This document shows positions 1 to 7,542 of a stretch of DNA of 64,000 bases, piece by piece; within the stretch, counting starts at the first letter, position 1, and every line of letters starts with the position of its first letter. Origin of the DNA: Candidatus Methanoperedens sp. (GTDB taxonomy: Archaea > Halobacteriota > Methanosarcinia > Methanosarcinales > Methanoperedenaceae); contig JAHFDG010000017.1 of assembly GCA_023249105.1 (NCBI GenBank), positions 1 through 64,000 of the forward strand. The letters are read 5' to 3'. The translations under genes were made by a program, and so were the position numbers. The notes beneath the pieces were generated by a model. It did no database searches. It had not been told where the DNA came from and worked only from the letters and a program-made list of their open reading frames with translations.

Positions 1-53
1 TTACATTCTGGATTCTGACACGTAATATCGATTTTACCCCGTGGTCTTGCCAT
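1..53 (-). CDS. Transposase-like zinc-ribbon protein, N-terminus only (runs off left edge)
   Basis: An ATG at 53 (minus strand) opens a frame that is still open at the window edge and reads MARPRGKIDITCQNPEC. The MARPRGK start followed by a C-x4-C pair resembles the zinc-ribbon N-terminus of IS1-type and related archaeal transposases, which begin with a similar basic stretch and a CxxxxC knuckle. Only 17 codons are visible, so the assignment rests on the motif alone. If right, an insertion element lies just left of this window, which fits the accessory nature of the first 4 kb. Confidence 0.4.
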   Translation of the reverse strand, partial: MARPRGKIDITCQNPEC

Positions 54-79
54 GTAATATCACAAGATACTAATGGACT

Positions 80-376
80 TCATATCATATATATTATGCT
101 GTCTATATTAGGACGGTGCCAGATTTTATCATGGTGGTCGTAATCTTCTATTATCACGATTTTATTTTCCTCATTAACTGAATAAGTCAAGACAAAGCTC
201 TTATCAACATGCACTCTTCGCAAATGCTGCATTGGCGCTCTTAATGGCTTGAAATGTAAAAGTTTTTCACAAATATGTTTTATCTTTTTCTCGATTATCC
301 GCATCTGTTTCGGATTTTTCTTTGCGAGTTTGGAAAAAATCCGGTCAACACTTTCTCTAACTTCAAGAGAATACAT
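80..376 (-). CDS. RelE/YoeB-like toxin of a type II toxin-antitoxin pair
   Basis: A 98-residue basic protein with the size and layout of RelE/ParE-superfamily mRNA interferases: an N-terminal helical part (residues 1-50, many Lys/Arg), then a beta-rich part with FVLTYSVNEENKIVIIEDYDHHDKIW, here cited only as residues 61-86, where the alternating hydrophobic strands and the Y-D-H-H-D-K-I-W end resemble the RelE core. It lies one base downstream of the putative antitoxin (378-611) on the same strand, the usual antitoxin-first order. The toxin role is inferred from fold-like pattern and partner. Confidence 0.6.
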   Translation of the reverse strand: MYSLEVRESVDRIFSKLAKKNPKQMRIIEKKIKHICEKLLHFKPLRAPMQHLRRVHVDKSFVLTYSVNEENKIVIIEDYDHHDKIWHRPNIDSIIYMI

Positions 377-377
377 A

Positions 378-611
378 TTAATCTAAACCGTAATGACGGC
401 TAAAATTCGTAATCTTAATGGTCTTCTCTTTTTTCCTTGCTTTGATTTTTTCGATAAATTCAGGTCTAAGTTCTGGTTCAAGAAGAGATTTTCCATATTC
501 AATTACTACAATATTGATGGCTTCGGACTTTGTTCTTAACCCGTGTTTTGCCTTTACTATATTAAGTAGCTTATTTGCCCTCTCATTAATGTTTACTATT
601 GCTTTTACCAT
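378..611 (-). CDS. Small antitoxin-like protein (DUF2683-type, ribbon-helix-helix pattern)
   Basis: A 77-residue protein. Residues 1-40 (NINERANKLLNIVKAKHG then LRTKSEAINIVVIEYGK) show the beta-strand/two-helix pattern of ribbon-helix-helix DNA-binding antitoxins, with the typical TKSEAIN second-helix start. The C-terminal half is highly charged (KIKARKKEKTIKI) and is the part expected to wrap the toxin. It is directly upstream of the RelE-like gene (one-base gap), so the two are probably co-transcribed and autoregulated. The AT-rich run at 620-660 would hold the promoter. Confidence 0.6.
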   Translation of the reverse strand: MVKAIVNINERANKLLNIVKAKHGLRTKSEAINIVVIEYGKSLLEPELRPEFIEKIKARKKEKTIKITNFSRHYGLD

Positions 612-828
612 ATTAATGCAATATTAATAGGTTATTAATATCGTATATATGTTTTCTTTTTTTCATTTGATTATCTCATTTTGCGATTTTACTTCAAGCA
701 CTCCGCTCACCACCGCTTCCATCAACATCTCGCTCTCCTCCTCGGCGCGCCGACAGAACCCCATGCAACCTCAAACGCATATTGCAAACCATACTTTTAT
801 TGGATTCGTGAGATAATAACCGCAGATA

Positions 829-973
829 AACGCCCCGAGTCGCGCCTGTCTTCGACACGCTTTGCGAACGGGAGGGCGCATCCACGTCAACCGTTGCGCC
901 AGTTGACGTCGCACACACGTACGGCTTACGATACGTGGATTGCGTGTCTATGCGTCACGGCGAGCATAACGCC
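829..973. repeat. Possible small insertion flanked by 6-bp direct repeats (AACGCC)
   Basis: AACGCC occurs at 829-834 and again at 968-973. Removing the intervening GC-rich 139 bp rejoins CCGCAGATAAACGCC to GATGAACACAGATTT, a string close to the repetitive CGCAGATAAACGCAGATGAACACAGAT type of sequence found scattered in many prokaryotic genomes. This looks like an old repeat split by a small insertion with a target duplication. No clear terminal inverted repeats are visible, so the mechanism is open. Confidence 0.3.
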
Positions 974-1166
974 GATGAACACAGATTTAATGCTTCGGCG
1001 CCGGGAAATTAAAAATCAGACTGCGATAAATATATGGCGCATTACCTGAAATCTGCGTTCGTATTAGTTCACTGTTACCGTCCATTTTGTTGTTTTTTCA
1101 TTGTTATTTATGAAGCAGGTTTCATAGCCGGCTCTGCGGTGAGTCTGCATTGCCCCCCAACGCACC

Positions 1167-1175
1167 ATATAAATA
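1167..1175 (+). promoter_or_regulatory. TATA box for the PUA/PAPS-reductase gene
   Basis: ATATAAATA lies 24-32 bases before the ATG at 1199. Archaeal transcription normally starts about 25 bases after the TATA box, so the message would be leaderless or nearly so. This supports 1199 as the start. Confidence 0.6.
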
Positions 1176-1198
1176 CCCCCTCCACCAACTGAAGAACC

Positions 1199-3076
1199 AT
1201 GCCCTATTACCTCGGCGAACTCCTGTTATACTGGTGTCCATCCTGCAACCTCCCCGTACTCGGGAAAACCTGTGCCTGCGGAGCCGCCACCAAAAAAATC
1301 GACATAACCCCGCCAGGCGACATCAGGCCGGCTTTCCAGTACGATATCGACCTTATCAACAAAACGACTGAAAAACAGTTCGGCTTAAAACTCATCCCCG
1401 AGGGCAGGCTCGTGGTGCTTAACAAGGCACCGTATGAGGACAGGATGGACGAGGTGGTATTCGACGGCGCTTTGATGGGTTCGATTCGCTTTGAGCTTGA
1501 AAAGATGGGATGGGTGTTCATCCCGAGGCTTGAAGGGGCAAGGCTGCTTGCCGAAGGCAGGAAATGGATTATTGTCGATAAAGGCGCTGTGGATTTTATC
1601 ATAAAAGGCGCATCTGTGCTCGCGCCCGGAGTGAACGATGCCGATGGCAGCATAGTCGAAGACGACGAGGTTATTATACTGACGCCTGATAAAGAGGTAA
1701 TCGCAACTGGCAGGGCGCGGATGAGCGCAGAGTGGATGCTCACGCATGAGAAAGGCATGGCTGTGAAAACGCGCTGGAACGGGAAACCGCAAGTTGCAAG
1801 GCAAACCGCCCCCGGACAAAAAAGGACATGGGATGACGCTGTGCAGGCGAACATGCACATATTGAAAAAAATGGAAGAAAAGGCGCACAGTTTCATAAAA
1901 AACGTAGCTGAAACCACCGGAAGACCAGTCACAGTTTCATATTCGGGTGGAAAAGACAGCCTTACCACCCTGCTTCTTGTGCGCGATGTTGTGGCGAAGT
2001 TCGATATTCTTTTTGCAGATACCGGACTTGAATTCAAAGAAACCGTGGATAATGTAAAACAGACAGCAGAGGAGCTTAATTTGCCTTTAAAGATTCATTC
2101 ATCGGGCGATTCATTCTGGCAGTCCATCGATAATTTCGGGCCGCCCACGGTGGAAGCGAGATGGTGCTGCAAGGTCTGCAAGCTCGGGGCGATAACACAG
2201 GTCATCGAGAACAATTACGAGAACGAGTGCCTGACTTTTGTCGGGCAGCGCAAATACGAGAGCGAAATAAGGGCAAACAGCGAGCATATCTGGAAGAACC
2301 CCTCGGTAGGAAACCAGATAGCTGCTACGCCCATTCAGAACTGGACTGCGCTTCATGTCTGGCTGTATCTTTTCTGGAAAAAAGCAAAATATAATCCCCT
2401 TTACGAGCAGGGATTCGATAGAATTGGGTGCTGGTTATGCCCCTCGGCGAGCATGGCTGATTTCTCGCGGCTTTCTGAAATACACCCTGAATTGAGTGAA
2501 AAGCTTGGAAAATATCTCACGGAATACGCAGCACGGAACGGATTGCCGCAGGAATGGGTGACATACGGCTTCTGGCGCTGGCAGGTTCTTCCAAAGTCGA
2601 TAAGGATGATTGCAGAGAAAAAGGGTATAAACCTGGTTCCCATATGCGATAAAAAACCAGTCAATTTTACCATGACCGTGGGGTACCGTCCCTGCAAAGC
2701 CGGCGGGATAACAGCAGAGGGCAGTTTCGGGACGCCGTTGAATCTTCCCCTGATTGAAGAAACAGGCTTCATGGGGATGCTCGGGGACACAAATTCGATT
2801 GATGGCGTTATTCTTGCCCAGCGCGGGGAAAATAACGTTCATGTTTATGCCAGCGGCGCGGTAGTGGCAAGAGGCGGCAGCGAGGATGAGGCGAGGCAAT
2901 TGATAGGGCTTGCTGAAAAGACCATCAGACGCGCGCTATCGTGTACGGGATGCGGCGTGTGTGTTGGCAAGTGCGAGGTGCGGGCGATAAGCGTTAACGG
3001 CACTGCAAGGCTCAGCGGGAAATGCACCCGATGCGGGAAATGTACGTGGTCATGTCCTGTGGTAAAGTTCGGGTAG
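1199..3076 (+). CDS. Zinc-ribbon / PUA / PAPS-reductase-like / 2x[4Fe-4S] protein
   Basis: A 625-residue four-part protein. Residues 13-27 hold a zinc-ribbon-like C-x2-C...C-x-C; roughly 115-180 resembles a PUA RNA-binding domain (EGRKWIIVDKGAV... ATGRARMS); about 248-254 has the PP-loop signature SGGKDS of the PAPS-reductase/adenylation family, followed by extra Cys motifs (WCCKVC near 321, GCWLC near 413); the C-terminus (about 581-620) has two ferredoxin motifs CTGCGVC...C and CTRCGKC...C. Proteins of this layout are annotated in methanogens as phosphoadenosine phosphosulfate reductase. The PUA domain makes an RNA-directed reaction, for example sulfur or nucleotide modification, at least as likely as sulfate assimilation. 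The gene stands alone with its own TATA box. Confidence 0.75.
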   Translation: MPYYLGELLLYWCPSCNLPVLGKTCACGAATKKIDITPPGDIRPAFQYDIDLINKTTEKQFGLKLIPEGRLVVLNKAPYEDRMDEVVFDGALMGSIRFELEKMGWVFIPRLEGARLLAEGRKWIIVDKGAVDFIIKGASVLAPGVNDADGSIVEDDEVIILTPDKEVIATGRARMSAEWMLTHEKGMAVKTRWNGKPQVARQTAPGQKRTWDDAVQANMHILKKMEEKAHSFIKNVAETTGRPVTVSYSGGKDSLTTLLLVRDVVAKFDILFADTGLEFKETVDNVKQTAEELNLPLKIHSSGDSFWQSIDNFGPPTVEARWCCKVCKLGAITQVIENNYENECLTFVGQRKYESEIRANSEHIWKNPSVGNQIAATPIQNWTALHVWLYLFWKKAKYNPLYEQGFDRIGCWLCPSASMADFSRLSEIHPELSEKLGKYLTEYAARNGLPQEWVTYGFWRWQVLPKSIRMIAEKKGINLVPICDKKPVNFTMTVGYRPCKAGGITAEGSFGTPLNLPLIEETGFMGMLGDTNSIDGVILAQRGENNVHVYASGAVVARGGSEDEARQLIGLAEKTIRRALSCTGCGVCVGKCEVRAISVNGTARLSGKCTRCGKCTWSCPVVKFG

Positions 3077-3196
3077 TTTATCGAGTGTAAGAGTAAAAGC
3101 AAAAGATTTTAACAATCTCTGCGTTATAGTGTTATTGTCTTGCATAAAACAGGAGGAGCATAATAGAATGTGTTAATCATGTATTGAGGACAAAAT

Positions 3197-3489
3197 ATGA
3201 AAAGTATCGAAGAAATTAAATCAATCCTTGGTGGTCAGAAGGATAAGCTAAGAAAAAATTACAGGGTGAAAGAGATAGGTATTTTTGGCTCTTATGTAAG
3301 GGGAGAACAGAAAGAAAAAAGCGACTGGATGTGCTGGTTGAATTTGATGAGCCTGTAAGTCTTCTCTGGCTTGTAAAAGTGGAGATTTATTTGTCCGAGC
3401 TTTTAGGTGTAAAGGTTGATGTCGTACCCAAGAAGGATGTTAGACCTGAGCTAAAAGAGAGGATTCTTAAAGAGGCGGTATATCTGTGA
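3197..3489 (+). pseudogene. MNT-type minimal nucleotidyltransferase, frameshifted
   Basis: From ATG 3197 the frame reads a typical MNT antitoxin start (IGIFGSYVRGEQKEKSD). At about 3325 the reading frame breaks; after one missing base it resumes with DVLVEFDEPVSLLWL and continues to the TGA at 3487 (ending KEAVYL). The catalytic G-S-x10-D-x-D pattern is thus split exactly between its two aspartates. A single-base deletion (or sequencing error) is the simplest reading. Without it the protein would be about 97 residues, normal for the family. Confidence 0.75.
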
Positions 3490-3542
3490 ATCGTGATATT
3501 TCCATTAGTGAAATTAATTCTACGAGATGGAATTATTATTAA
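3486..3542 (+). pseudogene. Stub of a HEPN (DUF86-type) partner gene
   Basis: A GTG overlapping the end of the broken MNT gene opens an 18-codon frame (NRDISISEINSTRWNYY). DUF86 HEPN partners usually follow their MNT gene with such an overlap and start with a similar MxRD-x-S motif. The frame ends at once, so only the first few codons seem to survive. Very short, so tentative. Confidence 0.25.
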
Positions 3543-3578
3543 TACATTGAAATCATTATCTAAATTGGAAACCGAGAA

Positions 3579-3905
3579 ATGAACCCTACAGAAAATATTT
3601 TAGACAAATTAAGGACTATTTTAGATGACCTGAACATTGAATATTCCAGAATCCTGATTTTTGGCAGCAGGGCAAGAAGCGATTTTACGGAAGAAAGTGA
3701 CTGGGATTTCATGATAATTGTAAAAAACCCTTTAGACGCAAAAGAAAAAAAAGAACTCTGGTTTAATATTTATAAAAAATTGCATATCTATTTCCCATTT
3801 ATTTCTTTTGATATTATCTTAAAAGACGTTTCTACGTTTGAAGAAGAAAAGGATATAACAAACACCATCTGCAACGAAGTATATTTAGAAGGGGTGCAAG
3901 TGTGA
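3579..3905 (+). CDS. MNT-type nucleotidyltransferase (antitoxin of MNT/HEPN pair)
   Basis: A 108-residue minimal nucleotidyltransferase. The signature LIFGSRARSDFTEESDWDF (about residues 26-44) has the G-S and D-x-D of polymerase-beta-like NTases, here D-W-D, which binds metal and ATP. Members of this family pair with HEPN toxins and silence them by adding AMP to a tyrosine next to the active site (known for MntA/HepT). The stop overlaps the start of the HEPN gene by four bases (GTG at 3902), so translation is coupled. It is unlike the decayed MNT copy just upstream, so the two are different lineages, not a recent duplication. Confidence 0.8.
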   Translation: MNPTENILDKLRTILDDLNIEYSRILIFGSRARSDFTEESDWDFMIIVKNPLDAKEKKELWFNIYKKLHIYFPFISFDIILKDVSTFEEEKDITNTICNEVYLEGVQV

Positions 3906-4306
3906 AAGAGGATATAGTCCTGCGTTGGATTCAAAAAGCGGAAAATGACATAAAAGCCGTTGAGTATTTGTTAACAATGGAGGGTACGCCAGTAGATATT
4001 CTCAGTTTTCATTGCCAGCAGGCAGTTGAAAAATACCTGAAAGCCTACCTGACATGGGCTGATCTTCGTGTAAAAAAAACCCATGACTTGGCAGCAATTC
4101 TAAATCTTTGTATTGAGAACGATGAAGAATTTGAAAAATTAGATATGGATAAAATATCTCAACTTACTATTTACGCAATTGAGATAAGATATCCCGAAGA
4201 GCATATTGAAATCAGCATTGATGAAGTGGAAGAGCTTTACAGTATAGTAAGAAATGTGAGAGAATTTGTTATAAAAAGATTGAAAGAAAAGGGAATGGAA
4301 CTATAA
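3902..4306 (+). CDS. HEPN-domain protein (toxin ribonuclease of MNT/HEPN pair)
   Basis: A 134-residue all-helical protein of the HEPN superfamily. Residues 1-50 (KAENDIKAVEYLL...FHCQQAVEKYLKAYL) are the family hallmark. Near the C-terminus IRYPEEH provides an R-x4-H, the HEPN ribonuclease motif, with the adjacent Tyr that MNT partners are known to modify. Uses a GTG start overlapping the MNT gene. The role as an RNase toxin held in check by the 3579-3905 product is inferred from family and gene order. Confidence 0.8.
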   Translation: MKEDIVLRWIQKAENDIKAVEYLLTMEGTPVDILSFHCQQAVEKYLKAYLTWADLRVKKTHDLAAILNLCIENDEEFEKLDMDKISQLTIYAIEIRYPEEHIEISIDEVEELYSIVRNVREFVIKRLKEKGMEL

Positions 4307-4341
4307 ACACAGGATTATCTTGACAAAATATTTATTAACCC

Positions 4342-6306
4342 TTATTCCTTCACCCTCGACCCGCCCGCAGGCAGGAACATCGCAATCTTATCAGGCGAAG
4401 CGATTGTCTTAATAAGTTTCATGTCCTTGAATTTTTCATTCAGCATCCTGTAAATCTTCTTTGACAGGTCGTTCTGCTCAAACTCTCCCGGTTCTATCTC
4501 TATGACGAACTGCGCCCTGCTTTTTACCGCACTCACAGGTCCTCCGATCAATCTTTGTTCCTCATCAAGAACAAGACCCAGCGCCGTCCCGAGCATAACG
4601 TCCTTGTAATAATTACGTTTTCCCCTTATCACAAAAGCCCCTTTTGCCACATACTCACCGGATTCAGGCGTCTTTGATACCTGCTCGGGAAGCACCCAGT
4701 AACAGTCCCCGCTCGCCTGCCCTGATTTCCAGATTCCTGAGTAAGAGACTGTAAACTGCGCAGCCTCGATGAGCGTGGTTTCAGGAACATCCTTTCCTTC
4801 TGTTTTTACTACCACGGCAGGAGAACCCGATACGTGCGCATGGAAGAAAATATCCCGTTTTTCAAGGTATTTCTTCACTATATCCTCGTTACTCTGGGCA
4901 TCCCTGCCCCCGATAACAAGGAAGCTGTCAGAAGATATGAACCACCTGAACTGCTCGTACCACTTTTGTTTTGGTTTTTCAGGTTTTTTCCTTGCCTCAG
5001 GTGCCTCTTCTTTTTCTGATAATTTCTTTGTCCCCTCTATAGCAGTAAGCGCGCCTTTTATCTTCGAGGCGAGTTTTTTTGATTTATCGTAATAAACCTG
5101 GGAATTCTGGGGAACTGAAAGCCTGATATCCAGGTCCACAGCTTCATTATCAAGCGTTACAGTGATTATCCCCCTGCCGGTATCGATGGATTTTATCGCC
5201 CTCGCTTGCGGCTTATCTGAATTCTTTAATTTGCTCTTTATCTCGTCCCATGAATATCCCTTATCCCTGGCATCCCTTATCGTTTTCAGAATCCCGTCGC
5301 ACATCTGGTAATGTGCATATACCAATTCGCCTTTGCGTACCAGTTTTCCTTCCTCATCCTTGAATTTTTCGAGCGCCAGCATCTGTTTCTGCATGCGGTA
5401 CTCATACAGCCCTGGTTTTCCTGCTTTTTCCCCCTCCTTTTTTTCTTCTTTTAATTCGCCTTTTTTCCCGGTTTCCGGGCTGAAATATTCATCAAGTGCA
5501 TCATTAAAAGTGCTAAAATATTTTTTCTCGTTTTTCCCATATTGCGATAATTCAAACGGTAATACGTCAATCGGTTTTCCGTCTTTTAGCACAATATGGG
5601 GTTTCAGGTCGGTACGAAGCGGCATGAAAACCTCCGCGAGCGCTTTTTGCACCGCCGCAACATCGCTAAATTGCTTTGCGGAAGTGTTCTTATCAATACC
5701 GGCGCGCAGGCAGAGTTCCTCAGCATACTGCCCTCCCATGTTCATCCTTGTCGCAAGCGTCCTGACAATATCCGAATCCGAATGTGAGAACATTTCCTTT
5801 AGTTCATCCGCCGTGGCGGTAACAGGGGAAAGCTGCGGCGCAGGAAGCTCATAGGGTTCACCGCCCCTGACTTTCCTGTCCCTGAAACTGATGGATTTAA
5901 GCGGCAGGATTATCCTTTTTTCAGCATCGAGAAGCACAATATTGCCTCTTGAAAAAAGCTCGATAAGAAGAATTGTCTTATCATCGCCGCGCTGGATATG
6001 CATCTCGATTATCCGGTCAAAATCATATTGCGAAATGTCTGTAATCCTGCCTCCGGTCAGGTGTTTGCGAAGCAGCATCGGGAAAGACTGCGGGAACTTC
6101 GGGGCGGTTTCGGGATTTTTCGTGAGGTGGAGGCGTCTTCCTGCTTCGATAATAAGATTTGTCCTTCCTTCCTTGAAAATATGAAGCCCTATCCTGATTT
6201 CATCAGCTGAATGCTGGTATATTTTTGCAATTTTCGCATCCAGGAGGCGGGGGCGCAGTTCCTTGATAATCGCTGCAACGTCCACGCTTGACATTTCCTG
6301 TTTCAT
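4342..6306 (-). CDS. rqcH: NFACT/RqcH-family ribosome quality control protein
   Basis: A 654-residue member of the NFACT family (bacterial RqcH, eukaryotic Rqc2/NEMF). Residues 1-200 form the NFACT-N domain (SSVDVAAIIKELRPRLLDAKI at the start, cited as residues 6-26), the middle (about 290-420) is charged and helical as expected for the coiled-coil arm, and about 455-590 is the NFACT-R/DUF814 domain (DIFFHAHVSGSPAVVVK, FTVSYSGIWKSG). These proteins bind obstructed large ribosomal subunits with peptidyl-tRNA and in bacteria add alanine tails. Archaeal members are full length like this one. Transcribed divergently from the lipoprotein gene at 6484. An alternative start is the Met at residue 5. 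Confidence 0.9.
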   Translation of the reverse strand: MKQEMSSVDVAAIIKELRPRLLDAKIAKIYQHSADEIRIGLHIFKEGRTNLIIEAGRRLHLTKNPETAPKFPQSFPMLLRKHLTGGRITDISQYDFDRIIEMHIQRGDDKTILLIELFSRGNIVLLDAEKRIILPLKSISFRDRKVRGGEPYELPAPQLSPVTATADELKEMFSHSDSDIVRTLATRMNMGGQYAEELCLRAGIDKNTSAKQFSDVAAVQKALAEVFMPLRTDLKPHIVLKDGKPIDVLPFELSQYGKNEKKYFSTFNDALDEYFSPETGKKGELKEEKKEGEKAGKPGLYEYRMQKQMLALEKFKDEEGKLVRKGELVYAHYQMCDGILKTIRDARDKGYSWDEIKSKLKNSDKPQARAIKSIDTGRGIITVTLDNEAVDLDIRLSVPQNSQVYYDKSKKLASKIKGALTAIEGTKKLSEKEEAPEARKKPEKPKQKWYEQFRWFISSDSFLVIGGRDAQSNEDIVKKYLEKRDIFFHAHVSGSPAVVVKTEGKDVPETTLIEAAQFTVSYSGIWKSGQASGDCYWVLPEQVSKTPESGEYVAKGAFVIRGKRNYYKDVMLGTALGLVLDEEQRLIGGPVSAVKSRAQFVIEIEPGEFEQNDLSKKIYRMLNEKFKDMKLIKTIASPDKIAMFLPAGGSRVKE

Positions 6307-6483
6307 TGGGGGTTATATGATGCGCGAGTTAATTTAAGTTATCCAATAAAATTTGCTGCTTTTACATAATTTTTTCATCATATTCGTTAAACCCATGCGC
6401 CAGAACTACCCACTTTCCAATCATAACGGTATATCAGTTGCATATTAGAAAGTTTTTAATAATCCATTATCTATTTATAAAAT

Positions 6484-7425
6484 ATGAAGATTATATATTA
6501 CATTTTAGTGGTATTAATTTTGGGCATTGTTCTGTCAAGCGGCTGTCTTCAGGAGGAAAAGGTGCCAGAACAAACGAATACCGCCCAACAGCCGCCGAGT
6601 TCCCGGATTGATTATTCTCATGAATATCCAGCATCTGCGGCAAATGTTGATGGTTTTGAACTGAAAAAAACGGGCTCAGCCTTTGTCGTTTACTATCATC
6701 CTGGCGACGAAACGAATGCAAATAAAGTCTTGGCAATACTGGAACAGGGCGGTTTAAATTTATATAAAAAATATTTTGGATTTGAACCAAAAGATATTCC
6801 AGTGTATCTGGCTGAGTCTGTTGATGAGTATGTTAAGATAGCGGATTTTCCCGGCGGGAAAGAGAATGTGGAGGTCGGGGATGGTTCGGCTCCAAACGGC
6901 AAAATTTATCTTTATAAACCGTTTGGAGAAACAATACCTGGTAAAACAGGAGGAGTGATTATCCACGAGGGGGTTCATGCAGCCGCTTATCAATTTTTTG
7001 GACAGGACAAGATGCGATATCTCCCCGGATTTTTGAACGAGGGCATGGCATACTATCTGGAATATACTTTTAAAGCAGGACCAAAGTTTAATCCACTTGA
7101 CCAGATTTATCATTCAGACCTGTTGATTGATGGTGTCGAAACAGGCAACCCGAAACTTTTGAGTTTGGATGATCTTGCGCAGAAGTGCGATGGGTATATT
7201 AGTGAAGAAACTCTTAATTTTCTTTGCCGCGGCCAGGGAACTTTTACTGTGTGGTATATCAATGAAAACTATGGCGAAGGGGCCCTGGAAAAGTTTTTAA
7301 CGAATTTAAAACAAACTCAAAATTGGCAGCAAGCTTTAAGTAGCGTAACCGGAAAAACAACCAGCCAATTGGGACAAGAAATCCAGGACAGCCTAAAATT
7401 GATGGTAGAACAGAAAAAGAGATGA
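6484..7425 (+). CDS. Surface lipoprotein with gluzincin metalloprotease motif (peptidase MA-like)
   Basis: A 313-residue exported protein. The N-terminus is a lipoprotein signal: a hydrophobic stretch ending LSSGC, with Cys21 as the likely lipidated residue. Then a Pro/Gln-rich linker and a catalytic domain with HEGVH at about residue 161 (HExxH zinc motif) and NEGMA at about 186, where Glu is the third zinc ligand typical of gluzincins of the peptidase MA family. So it is probably an extracellular zinc endopeptidase tethered to the membrane. Substrate unknown; no processing partner is obvious nearby. Confidence 0.75.
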   Translation: MKIIYYILVVLILGIVLSSGCLQEEKVPEQTNTAQQPPSSRIDYSHEYPASAANVDGFELKKTGSAFVVYYHPGDETNANKVLAILEQGGLNLYKKYFGFEPKDIPVYLAESVDEYVKIADFPGGKENVEVGDGSAPNGKIYLYKPFGETIPGKTGGVIIHEGVHAAAYQFFGQDKMRYLPGFLNEGMAYYLEYTFKAGPKFNPLDQIYHSDLLIDGVETGNPKLLSLDDLAQKCDGYISEETLNFLCRGQGTFTVWYINENYGEGALEKFLTNLKQTQNWQQALSSVTGKTTSQLGQEIQDSLKLMVEQKKR

Positions 7426-7479
7426 GAATAAGCATCGAAGGATTTTTCCGGGGACATAATAAATTATGAAAATGGTTTT

Positions 7480-7542
7480 TAGTTAGTGGTACTGAGAACC
7501 CCACCGCCTTTTAAGGCGGGGATGAATTGGTACCACTAACTA
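7480..7542. repeat. Nested perfect inverted repeat between convergent genes
   Basis: Outer arms TAGTTAGTGGTAC (7480-7492) and GTACCACTAACTA (7530-7542) are perfect 13-bp complements. Inside them CCCCACCGCC (7499-7508) pairs with GGCGGGG (7515-7521) around TTTTAA. It lies between the converging ends of the lipoprotein gene and the ligase gene and contains the ligase stop codon. The inner GGCGGGGATGA hairpin resembles the right-end hairpin of IS200/IS605 (TnpB) elements. It may be a two-way terminator, an element remnant, or both. Confidence 0.6.

Larger units (their letters stand above)
612..1198. other. Intergenic region without a convincing gene; GC-rich patch
   Basis: The AT-rich ends (612-690 and 1050-1140) look like ordinary promoter sequence. 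Between about 690 and 1010 the base composition changes to GC-rich and CpG-rich. Open frames on both strands here (for example 681-1049 plus) have no recognisable domain and low-complexity, Arg-rich translations. A hairpin with 8-bp arms ACGTCAAC/GTTGACGT lies at 884-909. I see no RNA gene that I recognise. Confidence 0.5.

Noticed and set aside
710-760. Short minus-strand frame ending ESEMLMEAVVSGVLEVKSQ that looks protein-like
   Set aside because: Only about 33 codons with no recognisable family and a stop just upstream; could be a gene end but not supportable.
681-1049. 122-codon open frame on the plus strand in the GC-rich patch (and 694-918 on the minus strand)
   Set aside because: Arg/Thr/His-rich low-complexity translation, no domain, no ribosome site; open frames are expected by chance in GC-rich DNA.
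1207-2037. 276-codon minus-strand frame opposite the PUA/PAPS gene
   Set aside because: Ser-rich shadow of a well-supported gene; same holds for the many opposite-strand frames in this window.
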